A stretch of DNA of 64,000 nt, from assembly GCA_944320015.1 (NCBI GenBank), contig CALUFO010000002.1, positions 124,001 to 188,000 of the forward strand. Reading direction: 5' to 3'. The notes under the pieces are model-generated. The model did no database searches. It was not told where the DNA came from and saw nothing but the letters and a program-made list of their open reading frames with translations. Shown one piece after another: positions 57,479-64,000 of the stretch (positions are counted from its first letter, which is position 1; every line of letters starts with the position of its first letter). The DNA comes from an uncultured Barnesiella sp. (lineage in GTDB: Bacteria; Bacteroidota; Bacteroidia; Bacteroidales; Barnesiellaceae). Position numbers and translations under genes: made by a program.

Positions 57479-59911
57479 CTATCTCACGATCACTTTCTGA
57501 ATGTAGTCCCCCATGTGTACGATATAGATACCCGTATTGGTCAGTGGCACGGTGGTTCCGTTGCCGGTATAGACAAGTTGCCCGGCAAGAGTGTAAATTT
57601 GATAAACCTCTCCGCCATTCTCGACATGCAAAGTGTTGCCTACCATGTAGACGCACGCATTCTCATCTTGAAGCGCCTCCACATGACTATCGAGGCTCTC
57701 GACGATATTCGTGAAATTCGCCCAATACTCGGCTTCCCGGTAGGCCTCCCCACAGTCGACCGGCACATACAATGTGGCATCGTAGCTGCTGAATGTATTA
57801 GCTTCTATGGCAGGCGGTATTGTGGCATAGGATTTTATCGTTTCTAAGCTGGTACAATATGCGAAAGCGCTCCATCCGATAGTAGTCACCGATGAGGGTA
57901 TCGTCACCGAGGTTAACTTGCTCATGTTCTCGCACAGATAGGCAGGTATCCGCTCCACACTTTCCCCGAACACAAATGTCTCTATATTATGGGCCACGTC
58001 TTGGAAAGGTAAAGGAGAAAGAGAAGCAGATACTGCTCGGGCATTCCAAGTCACCGAGATTAAGCTTGTGCAATCCGAGAAAACACCCCTTCCGATGCTT
58101 GTTACTGAATTGGGAATGGTCACCGAGGTCAAGCCCGTGCAATCCCCGAAAACATAGTTAGCAATTTCTGTCACCCCCTCGGGAATGCCTATTTCAGTTA
58201 GGCTCGTGCAACCATGGAAAGCATAGTTACCGATACTGGTCACCCCCTCGGGAATGGTCACCGAGGTTAAGCCCGTGCAATTATAGAAAGTATTGCCTTT
58301 GATGCTTGTCACCCCCTCGGGAATGGCTATCGAAGTCAAGCCGTCGCAATACGAGAAAGCAGCCATTCCGATGCTCGTCACCGACTCGGGAATGGTCACT
58401 GAGGTCAAGCCTGTGCAACCATGGAAAGCCCTCGCTCCGATACTGGTCACCCCTTCGGGAATGGCGATCAAGGTCAAGCTCGTGCAATCCATGAAAGCAG
58501 CGCTACCGATACTCGTCACCGAATTGGGAATGGTGATCGAGGTCAAGCCTGTGCAATTAGAAAAAGCCGAACTTCCGATAGTCGTCACACCGCTCGGGAT
58601 AACATAAGCGCCACTTTTCCCTCCCGGGCATTGAATTAATACTGTTTTATCTTTGTTGAACAAAACCCCCTCTGATGAGGAGTAAGACACATTTTCCTCC
58701 GCTACGACAATCGATTGTAGGCCGGAGCAACCCGAGAACGCATAATCTCCGATGTTTGTTACTGATTCGTGAATAGTTACCTCTGTCAAGCCCGTGCAAT
58801 TAGAGAAAGCATAATCTCCGATAGTCGTTACCGAATTGGGAATCGTCACCTCTGTCAAGCCCGTGCAATTAGAGAAAGCCGAACTTCCAATAGTCGTCAC
58901 CCCGCTCGGGATAGCATAAGCGCCACTTTTCCCTCCCGGGCATTGAATTAATACGGTTTTATCCTTATTGAACAAAACCCCCTCTGATGAGGAGTAAGAC
59001 ACATTTTCCTCCGCTACGACAATCGATTGTAGGCCGGAGCAACCCGAGAACGCATAATCTCCGATGTTTGTTACTGATTCGTGAATAGTTACCTCTGTCA
59101 AGCCCGTGCAATTAGAGAAAGCACGCTCTCCGATGCTCGTTACCGAATTGGGAATTATCACCGAGATCAAGCCCGAGCAACCTTGGAAAGCGCTCTTCCC
59201 GATAGTCGTTACCGATTCAGGAATGGATACCGAGGTCAAGCCCAAACAACCTTGGAATACGCTCTCCCCAATAGTCGTTACCGATTGGGGAATAATTACC
59301 TCTGTCAAGCCCGTGCAACCCGAGAATGCCCCATTTCCGATGCTTGTCACCGAATTGGGAATGGTGATCGAGGTTAAGCCCGTACAATTATAGAAAGCGC
59401 TCCCTCCGATAGTAGTCACCGACTCGGGTATAGTCACTTCTGTCAAGCCCGTGCAATTAAAGAAAGTGCTCGCTTTAATAGTAGTCACCAATTCGGGAAT
59501 GGTTATCGAAGTCAAGCCTGTGCAATCTGAGAAAGCGAGATATCCGATAGTCGTTACTGAATTGGGAATGGTTATCGAAGTCAAGCCTGTGCAACCATAG
59601 AAAGCAGAGTTTCCGATGCTCGTCACCGACTCGGGAATGGTCACCGAGGTCAAGCCCGTGCAATACGGGAAAGCACTGTATCCGATGCTCGTCACAATAT
59701 ATGTATTCCCTTGAAAAATGACCGATTGTGGGATAATCACCTCGCCCGAATAGGAGGCACTAAAGCCCGTTTCATTGGTTACCGTGACAGTGGCCTTGTC
59801 GGCATTGATGTCGTAATAAATGCCGTCCACTTGAAAATCATAGGCGCTCGCCGAGGTTATTCCCAGCCAAGCGACTGCCACCCCGAGCCATCGATGTAAT
59901 TGTATTTTCAT
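57479..59911 (-). CDS. BspA-like leucine-rich-repeat surface protein with T9SS type A tail
   Basis: An 810-residue exported protein. After the signal peptide (about 1-23, ending TSASAYDF) and a short lead domain come roughly 24-26 LRR_5/BspA-type repeats of 23 residues with the pattern TSIGxxAFxxCTGLTSVTIPxSV (about 70-690). Two longer inserts (SIVVAEENVSYSSSEGVLFNKD...) interrupt them 104 residues apart. The C-terminus (about 740-810, VEALQDENACVYMVGNTLHVENGG ... GIYIVHMGDYIQKVIVR) is a Por secretion C-terminal sorting domain, so the protein is probably exported by T9SS and anchored at the surface. Relatives bind host matrix proteins or other bacteria. It is flanked by palindromic repeats on both sides. 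Confidence 0.93.
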   Translation of the reverse strand: MKIQLHRWLGVAVAWLGITSASAYDFQVDGIYYDINADKATVTVTNETGFSASYSGEVIIPQSVIFQGNTYIVTSIGYSAFPYCTGLTSVTIPESVTSIGNSAFYGCTGLTSITIPNSVTTIGYLAFSDCTGLTSITIPELVTTIKASTFFNCTGLTEVTIPESVTTIGGSAFYNCTGLTSITIPNSVTSIGNGAFSGCTGLTEVIIPQSVTTIGESVFQGCLGLTSVSIPESVTTIGKSAFQGCSGLISVIIPNSVTSIGERAFSNCTGLTEVTIHESVTNIGDYAFSGCSGLQSIVVAEENVSYSSSEGVLFNKDKTVLIQCPGGKSGAYAIPSGVTTIGSSAFSNCTGLTEVTIPNSVTTIGDYAFSNCTGLTEVTIHESVTNIGDYAFSGCSGLQSIVVAEENVSYSSSEGVLFNKDKTVLIQCPGGKSGAYVIPSGVTTIGSSAFSNCTGLTSITIPNSVTSIGSAAFMDCTSLTLIAIPEGVTSIGARAFHGCTGLTSVTIPESVTSIGMAAFSYCDGLTSIAIPEGVTSIKGNTFYNCTGLTSVTIPEGVTSIGNYAFHGCTSLTEIGIPEGVTEIANYVFGDCTGLTSVTIPNSVTSIGRGVFSDCTSLISVTWNARAVSASLSPLPFQDVAHNIETFVFGESVERIPAYLCENMSKLTSVTIPSSVTTIGWSAFAYCTSLETIKSYATIPPAIEANTFSSYDATLYVPVDCGEAYREAEYWANFTNIVESLDSHVEALQDENACVYMVGNTLHVENGGEVYQIYTLAGQLVYTGNGTTVPLTNTGIYIVHMGDYIQKVIVR
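58550..59124 (-). repeat. 312-base tandem duplication inside the LRR gene
   Basis: Sequence at about 58566-58810 recurs at 58878-59122, an offset of exactly 312 bases (104 codons, so the frame is kept). About 155 bases (from about 58655 and 58967) are identical, the rest differ at few sites. The copies code for the two YSSSEGVLFNKDKTVLIQCP inserts with their neighbouring repeats. Near identity means recent duplication or ongoing gene conversion. Confidence 0.88.
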
Positions 59912-59931
59912 ATCGCAAACTGTTTTGTGTA

Positions 59932-59953
59932 CCTGCCGTTCCCCTCCGGCAGG
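59932..59953 (-). promoter_or_regulatory. Hairpin in the LRR gene leader
   Basis: CCTGCCG (59932-59938) pairs with CGGCAGG (59947-59953) around 8 bases, 21-42 bases before the start codon. The same stem sequence forms the terminator at the other end of this gene. Confidence 0.6.
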
Positions 59954-60015
59954 CGTGATACTTTGGTAAAGCGAGGGGATGCGCTACTTTGTTTTTTATA
60001 GCTATAAATATTAAA

Positions 60016-60023
60016 CAAATATA
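60016..60023 (-). promoter_or_regulatory. -7 promoter box of the LRR gene
   Basis: TATATTTG on the minus strand, 105 bases before the start codon. A TTG lies 16 bases further up, closer than the usual 19-21, so the promoter is only partly consensus. Confidence 0.45.
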
Positions 60024-60150
60024 GATATATTAAATCTTACAAGGTAATCTTTTAACTAATTTTATTAATTAAAAACCTATCAGCCGATTTCACCTAAGAT
60101 TATCAACTCACCTTTCCCAACCCGTTCCTTCTCAACTCCCTCCGGCTATA

Positions 60151-60218
60151 TTTAAACCCCTCCGGCTGCGCCACCTCCCCTATATTTTGCTCCGCAAAAC
60201 ACAGAGGAGGAGTTTAAA
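60151..60218 (-). repeat. Palindromic intergenic element, copy B
   Basis: Ends TTTAAACCCCTCC and GGAGGAGTTTAAA. First inner stem GGC-TGC-GCC (60164-60172); second inner stem TTTTGC / GCAAAA (60185-60190 and 60194-60199) around TCC. Flanks CCACCTCCCCTATA and CACAGAGGAGGAG match copies A and D exactly. Assigned to the minus strand because it reads like copy A when reversed. Confidence 0.8.
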
Positions 60219-60289
60219 AGTATTCCCTACCACTGGCAAGCCGAAGGGAAGGAAGAAGTATCTACACTTTACGAGGAGATGAAAAAATG

Positions 60290-60480
60290 ACGGCAATCGT
60301 GTCCGGTAGGGAAACCGCCTTTATCGGGCCGGGAGGGCGCCTGCCGGCGGAGGAAACAGGGCGAGGTTTGTCTGAGCACAGCGAGTTCCGCAGCCCCCGA
60401 CGGCGGCAGCAGCGACCGAGCGAGTAAGCCCGATAACAGCGGCGGCGCTTCTTGGTTCGTTCTTCTCGCTGCTGAGAAGA
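60290..60480. repeat. GC-rich island, probable dispersed repeat
   Basis: A stretch of about 190 bases much richer in G and C than its AT-rich surroundings (GGGCGCCTGCCGGCGGAGG, CCCCCGACGGCGGCAGCAG, AACAGCGGCGGCGC), ending in a stem TTCTTCTCGC / GCTGAGAAGAA near 60458-60482. From memory, similar GC-rich sequence, often misannotated as short hypothetical proteins, recurs between genes in Bacteroidales. No start signal or conserved frame supports coding here. Confidence 0.45.
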
Positions 60481-60494
60481 ATGAACAAATAAAA

Positions 60495-60526
60495 ATCCTC
60501 TGTGTCACGCAGTGATATAGGGGAGA
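60495..60526 (+). repeat. Palindromic intergenic element, core copy C
   Basis: Only the centre of the element is present: TCCTCTGTG, stem TCAC / GTGA around GCA (60505-60515), TATAGGGGAGA. The outer TTTAAA arms are missing. Orientation as copy A. The stem sequence differs from all other copies but is still paired. Confidence 0.65.
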
Positions 60527-60596
60527 TACCGAGAGACACACGTCCCGAGGAGAGGGGTTAGAAAAAAAATAAATAAAAGCACTGTGTATTAAGGTA

Positions 60597-60666
60597 TTTA
60601 AACCCCTCCGTCACTGCGTGACACCTCCCCTATCTCGGCTATCGCCGAGCAGAGGAGGAGTTTAAA
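60597..60666 (-). repeat. Palindromic intergenic element, copy D
   Basis: Ends TTTAAACCCCTCC and GGAGGAGTTTAAA. First inner stem GTCAC-TGC-GTGAC (60610-60622, perfect); second inner stem CTCGGC / GCCGAG (60634-60639 and 60644-60649) around TATC. Same flanks as copies A and B. Confidence 0.8.
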
Positions 60667-60802
60667 GGTATCCCACTTGCCGGCTACAAAGAACACAGAG
60701 GAGGAGGTTAAATCTATCTCTCTGCCTCTTGCAGGAATCATAGCGGAGGAGTTTGAATGTAACCTACTACCATTTACAGGAAACACAGCGAAGGAGTTAA
60801 AA
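60667..60802 (-). repeat. Tandem array of 45-46 base half units
   Basis: Three degenerate units follow copy D, ending GGAGGAGGTTAAA at 60712, GGAGGAGTTTGAA at 60757 and GAAGGAGTTAAAA at 60802, steps of 46, 45 and 45 bases. Each ends like the right arm of the palindromic element and carries ACAGnGnAGGAG-type sequence before it. Divergence rises away from copy D. Confidence 0.75.
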
Positions 60803-60921
60803 CTATCCACTTATCTCTTTTGGATTAGGAGGAGTGTATGAAAAATTTTCTTTATCCCATCTTTTGTCTTTTGCCCGACTTTTACGGTCCCATAATTACC
60901 CAACAGATCTGCCGGTAAAGA

Positions 60922-60967
60922 AAAACAGGAACGGCCTTCCCCGATTGGAGAAGACCGTTCCTGTTTT
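60922..60967 (-). terminator. Terminator of the aspS-nif3-zinc ribbon operon
   Basis: AAAACAGGAACGG (60922-60934) pairs with CCGTTCCTGTTTT (60954-60966) with further imperfect pairing inside. The A/T ends give a T run on either strand. It lies 17 bases after the zinc-ribbon gene stop. Confidence 0.9.
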
Positions 60968-60983
60968 ATATGCTTTAAGATTT

Positions 60984-61754
60984 TTAGTTCTCTTCTTTCA
61001 CGCCGGCAAGTTCCGGGTCGATTATAATACGTCCGCAATATTCACAGACGATAATTTTCTTCCGCATTTTTATATCGAGCTGTCTTTGGGGCGGAATGCG
61101 GTTGAAACAGCCGCCGCACGAGTTACGTTGAATGTAAACTACGGCCAATCCGTTACGGGCGTTCTTACGGATTCTCTTAAAAGCGGTGAGCAAACGGGGC
61201 TCTACTTTGCTTTCGAGTTTTTTTGCTTTTTCTCTCAGCTTCTCCTCGTCCTGTTTGGTTTCCGAAACGATTTCGTCCAACTCGCTTTTTTTATCGTTCA
61301 ATATGTGTTGACGGTCTTGTAAAACCTCTTCCGAGGCTACGACCTCATTGCTTTTCGCCTCTTGTGCCGCAATAAACTCATTTATCCGTTTTTCGCACAG
61401 TTGGATTTCGAGTGTTTGATATTCTATCTCTTTCGACAAGAAATCAAACTCTTTGTTGTTCCGCACATTATCCTGTTGTTTGGTGTATTTGTCAATGAGC
61501 GTTTGAGCGTTTTGTATTTCTACTTTTTTCGCTGCTACGGCAGCTTTCAAGTCATCTATCTCTGTGTGGAAATTTTTAATACGGGTTTCAAGGCCGGCAA
61601 TCTCATCTTCGAGGTCTTGAACTTCGAGAGGCAACTCTCCTCTCAATGTTTTTATTCTATCGATTTCCGAAAGAATGGTTTGCAAATCATACAGGGTTTT
61701 CAACTTTTCTTCCACTGTATATTCTTTCTCTGCTTTTGTTTTGTCAGTAGCCAT
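60984..61754 (-). CDS. Coiled-coil protein with C4 zinc ribbon
   Basis: A 256-residue cytoplasmic protein: a long antiparallel coiled coil (about 15-195) followed by a zinc ribbon with two cysteine pairs, Cys213/Cys216 (CGGC) and Cys237/Cys240 (CEYC). This is the layout of the COG1579 family ('nucleic acid-binding protein with Zn ribbon'), often adjacent to nif3-like genes. Here it follows the nif3-like gene by 3 bases. Role unknown; a link to translation or RNA binding has been proposed for relatives. Confidence 0.88.
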   Translation of the reverse strand: MATDKTKAEKEYTVEEKLKTLYDLQTILSEIDRIKTLRGELPLEVQDLEDEIAGLETRIKNFHTEIDDLKAAVAAKKVEIQNAQTLIDKYTKQQDNVRNNKEFDFLSKEIEYQTLEIQLCEKRINEFIAAQEAKSNEVVASEEVLQDRQHILNDKKSELDEIVSETKQDEEKLREKAKKLESKVEPRLLTAFKRIRKNARNGLAVVYIQRNSCGGCFNRIPPQRQLDIKMRKKIIVCEYCGRIIIDPELAGVKEEN

Positions 61755-61757
61755 ACT

Positions 61758-62855
61758 TTACAAATATTTTATCGGATTTGTATCTACCTGTGTAGAATGG
61801 ATTGCAAAGGTAGGGAATTTTTTTTGAATTATCTCACAAAAAATCTCTTTTGTATATTGTTCGCTTTCGTAATGACCTATTTCGGCCAACAATATGCGCG
61901 ATTCAAAATCGAAATAATCGTGATATCTGATCTCGCCGGTCACAAACATATCGGCTCCGGCGGCCACTGCTTTCGACATCAGCGAAGCGCCTGCGCCTCC
62001 ACACAGGGCGACGCGCGATATTTTGCGACCGTGCAGTGGCGAATGTTTCACACACCCTACACCGAACGTCGTCTTTAACTTCTCCAAAACCAATATTTCA
62101 TCGGTCGGCTCGGGCAACATGCCTACCACCCCGGCACCCACCTGTTCCCACTTGTTTGACAGCGGAATCCAATCAAAGGCGGGTTCCTCATATGGGTGAA
62201 CTCTTTTCAATGCGTCTAAAACGGAATGCTGCGCATATATGGGCAAAATTACCTCCAAGCGTATCTCGTGTTCGCGGTGCATCTCGCCCACCATTCCGCA
62301 ATATGGATTGGCATTGGTTCCGGCTCGGAATGTCCCCTCGCCTTTTTGTCCAAAACTACACTGGTCATAATTGCCTATATGACCGGCTCCTGCCTCGAAA
62401 AGGACACTTCTCACCACCTCGGCATGGGATTCCGGGACATAAACGACCAGTTTTGTCAATTGTCCCGAGAGAGGATCCAGCACTTTAACCGATTGAAGTC
62501 CCAATTTTTGAGCCATTTTGAACGACACACCTCCGGGGGCATTGTCCAAATTGGTATGTGCGGCATAAATGGCTATACCGTGGCGAATCGCCTTAATGAC
62601 GATACGCTCTATATAGCTACTCCCTGTTATCGATTTCAATCCTTTGAACAAGAGCGGGTGATGAGCTATAATGAGGTTGTAACCCAAAGCAACAGCCTCG
62701 TCGACGACTGCCTCGGTCACATCGATACAGACAACTGCTCCCGAAACGGATTGGAACCGGTCTCCTACTTGTAACCCCGCATTGTCGTAAGACTCTTGCC
62801 AAGGCACGGGAGCTACGGCCTCTATCGCCTTTATTATATCATTTACAATGGCCAC
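61758..62855 (-). CDS. Nif3-like dinuclear metal-centre protein
   Basis: A 365-residue protein of the NIF3/YbgI family (hexameric, binds two metal ions). Conserved segments: WQESYDNAGLQVGD, ITEAVVDEA-like VTEAVVDEAVALGYNLIIAHHPLLFKGLKSI with metal-binding histidines, HTNLDNAPGG and GGAGASLMSKAVAAGADMFVTGE near the C-terminus. The length indicates the long form with a PII-like insert in the middle. I prefer the GTG at 62855, 5 bases after the aspS stop; an ATG at 62891 would overlap aspS by 31 bases. Enzymatic activity uncertain (GTP cyclohydrolase-like claims exist for some homologues). Confidence 0.9.
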   Translation of the reverse strand: MAIVNDIIKAIEAVAPVPWQESYDNAGLQVGDRFQSVSGAVVCIDVTEAVVDEAVALGYNLIIAHHPLLFKGLKSITGSSYIERIVIKAIRHGIAIYAAHTNLDNAPGGVSFKMAQKLGLQSVKVLDPLSGQLTKLVVYVPESHAEVVRSVLFEAGAGHIGNYDQCSFGQKGEGTFRAGTNANPYCGMVGEMHREHEIRLEVILPIYAQHSVLDALKRVHPYEEPAFDWIPLSNKWEQVGAGVVGMLPEPTDEILVLEKLKTTFGVGCVKHSPLHGRKISRVALCGGAGASLMSKAVAAGADMFVTGEIRYHDYFDFESRILLAEIGHYESEQYTKEIFCEIIQKKFPTFAIHSTQVDTNPIKYL

Positions 62856-62860
62856 TCTGT

Positions 62861-64000
62861 TTATTTTTCTTTCGGGGTTACCTTTATGCACAATTCTTCG
62901 AGTTGCGATTCGTCCAAAGCCGACGGAGCGTCGAGCATGACATCGCGTCCCGAATTGTTTTTGGGGAATGCGATGCAGTCACGAATGGAGTCCAAACCGG
63001 CAAACATCGATACCAAACGGTCCAAACCGAATGCCAATCCGCCGTGGGGAGGCGCTCCGTATTTAAAGGCGTTGATCAAGAACCCGAATTGAGCTTGTGC
63101 CTGCTCGTCGGTAAAGCCCAACAAACGGAACATGTGGTCTTGCAACTCGCTATCGTGAATACGGATAGAGCCTCCACCTAATTCCACGCCATTGATAACC
63201 ATGTCGTAGGCATTGGCTCTTACGGCGCCGGTATCGGTATCGAGCAACGGAATATCCTCGGCTTTCGGCGACGTGAAGGGGTGGTGCATGGCATAGAAAC
63301 GCTGTGTCTCATCGTCCCATTCAAACAACGGGAAATCGATAACCCACAAGGGGGCAAAGGTATCTTTGTCGCGCAAGCCCATGCGAGACCCCATCTCCAA
63401 ACGCAATTCGCAAAGAGCCTTGCGGGTTTTCATGGTAGGCCCGGCCAAAATAAGCAATAGGTCGCCCGGCTTCGCACCAAAGCGCTCGCCCCATTGTCTC
63501 AAATCATCGGCCGAGTAGAATTTATCGACCGACGATTTGGGATTGCCGTTTTCGTCGAAACGGACATAAACCAATCCTTTGGCTCCTATTTGCGGACGTT
63601 TTACAAATTCGGTCAACTCATCAAGCTGTTTGCGGGTATATGAAGCGCAGCCTTCGGCGCAGATACCGCCTACATATTCGGCGCTGTCGAAGACTACGAA
63701 ATTGTGGCCTTCGGTGAGATCTTTCATTTCGACAAAACGCATGCCGAATCGCATATCGGGCTTATCGCTACCATAGTATTTCATGGCGTCGGCCCAAGTC
63801 ATGCGCAAGAACGGCTCATTAAACTCTATGCCGCGGATTTTTTTGAACAAGTGCTTGATCATGCCCTCGAAGATATTCAATATATCTTCCTGCTCGACAA
63901 ACGACATTTCGCAGTCTATTTGAGTGAACTCGGGCTGGCGGTCGGCTCGCAAATCCTCGTCGCGGAAACATTTTACAATTTGGAAATAACGGTCGAATCC
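62861..64000 (-). CDS. aspS: Aspartyl-tRNA synthetase, 3' part (gene runs off the window)
   Basis: The last 379 codons of a class II aminoacyl-tRNA synthetase; the reading frame is open to base 64000 ([29 protein letters not shown], motif 2). Bacterial-type features: the GAD insert region (about 62861 side excluded, 63350-63750) and motif 3 [16 protein letters not shown] near the C-terminus. It charges tRNA-Asp with aspartate. First visible gene of the run aspS, nif3-like, zinc ribbon. The N-terminal anticodon-binding domain lies outside the window, so discriminating versus non-discriminating type cannot be judged. Confidence 0.95.
   Translation of the reverse strand, partial: GFDRYFQIVKCFRDEDLRADRQPEFTQIDCEMSFVEQEDILNIFEGMIKHLFKKIRGIEFNEPFLRMTWADAMKYYGSDKPDMRFGMRFVEMKDLTEGHNFVVFDSAEYVGGICAEGCASYTRKQLDELTEFVKRPQIGAKGLVYVRFDENGNPKSSVDKFYSADDLRQWGERFGAKPGDLLLILAGPTMKTRKALCELRLEMGSRMGLRDKDTFAPLWVIDFPLFEWDDETQRFYAMHHPFTSPKAEDIPLLDTDTGAVRANAYDMVINGVELGGGSIRIHDSELQDHMFRLLGFTDEQAQAQFGFLINAFKYGAPPHGGLAFGLDRLVSMFAGLDSIRDCIAFPKNNSGRDVMLDAPSALDESQLEELCIKVTPKEK

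Larger units (their letters stand above)
59912..60983. other. Kilobase intergenic region of repeats upstream of the LRR gene
   Basis: No gene is supported in 1072 bases. In order: LRR leader with a CCTGCCG hairpin and -7 box (59932-60023), palindromic element B (60151-60218), a GC-rich island (about 60290-60480), element core C (60495-60526), element D (60597-60666), a 45-base tandem array (60667-60802) and the terminator of the zinc-ribbon gene (60922-60967). Short open frames in the GC-rich island are probably not genes. Confidence 0.65.

Noticed and set aside
57479..59911. Regular repeats that could suggest a CRISPR array
   Set aside because: The repeat is in frame, 69 bases long and codes for leucine-rich repeats in one long open frame; there are no unique spacers or cas genes. 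The 45-base arrays at 57.3 and 60.7 kb also lack unique spacers between constant repeats.
60269..60541. A 90-codon frame in the GC-rich island as a gene
   Set aside because: Composition and Ala/Pro/Arg-rich reading are typical of GC-rich noncoding sequence; frames are open in several phases and no ribosome site is seen.

Overview
The window is a stretch of ordinary Bacteroidota chromosome, order Bacteroidales. Evidence: Bacteroidota-type promoters (TTG, 19-21 bases, TAnnTTTG) can be read before several genes; two surface proteins end in type IX secretion sorting domains (one gliding-motility-associated type B domain, one Por type A tail); there is a PorT-like barrel, a complete Bat (aerotolerance) cluster, a type III glutamine synthetase, the LL-diaminopimelate aminotransferase route and a FeoA-FeoB fusion. 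GyrA carries Ser82 and Phe86, as I recall for Bacteroides. GC looks mid-40s by eye. A Barnesiellaceae-like member fits, but I cannot fix the genus. No phage, integrase, insertion sequence, CRISPR array or rRNA operon was seen.

Layout. 0.4-10.9 kb: gyrA with a TPR lipoprotein-like/secreted protein downstream, then clpC and htpG (protein quality control), then pyrK-pyrD. 11.1-17.5 kb: an XRE regulator with a 700-base AT-rich control region holding repeated TTACA-NN-TGTAA palindromes, then the operon sorted-surface-protein / lytic transglycosylase / uvrA. 17.7-23.2 kb: LysM-receptor fusion and PorT-like barrel, convergent with holA and AMP nucleosidase, then a small nuclease-like protein, an alkyltransferase-like protein and tRNA-Cys. 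23.3-26.5 kb: an iron(II) uptake operon feoAB, a DUF3267 membrane metalloprotease-like protein and a 58-residue Cys-rich membrane protein. 26.7-37.6 kb: nitrogen and amino-acid metabolism (long PurF-like protein, glnN, dapL, dapF on one strand; carA-carB on the other). 37.7-41.7 kb: a DUF454 protein, groS-groL, a universal stress protein fusion and a small HTH protein. 41.9-50.9 kb: moxR, DUF58 and batA-E operon ending in a PAP2 phosphatase. 51.1-55.9 kb: a small HU gene overlapping an HU-transmembrane-LysM gene, ppk1 and a coiled-coil barrel protein. 56.1-64 kb: a choloylglycine-hydrolase-family enzyme, a giant leucine-rich-repeat surface protein bracketed by palindromic repeats, a zinc-ribbon coiled-coil protein, a Nif3-like protein and the 3' part of aspS.

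Most genes are housekeeping. The observations I consider most worth attention are: (1) a family of palindromic elements on both sides of the LRR gene (57.2-57.4 and 60.1-60.8 kb) in which the flanks are conserved but the central stem changes sequence while staying self-complementary, embedded in arrays with a 44-46 base period; (2) an HU-type DNA-binding domain fused through one membrane helix to a LysM-like wall-binding domain, a possible nucleoid-to-wall tether; (3) an XRE regulator whose own -7 promoter box lies inside the first of five TTACA-NN-TGTAA palindromes; (4) a DUF3267 putative membrane metalloprotease built into the feo operon. Function statements are homology-style reading of translated sequence without any database search.
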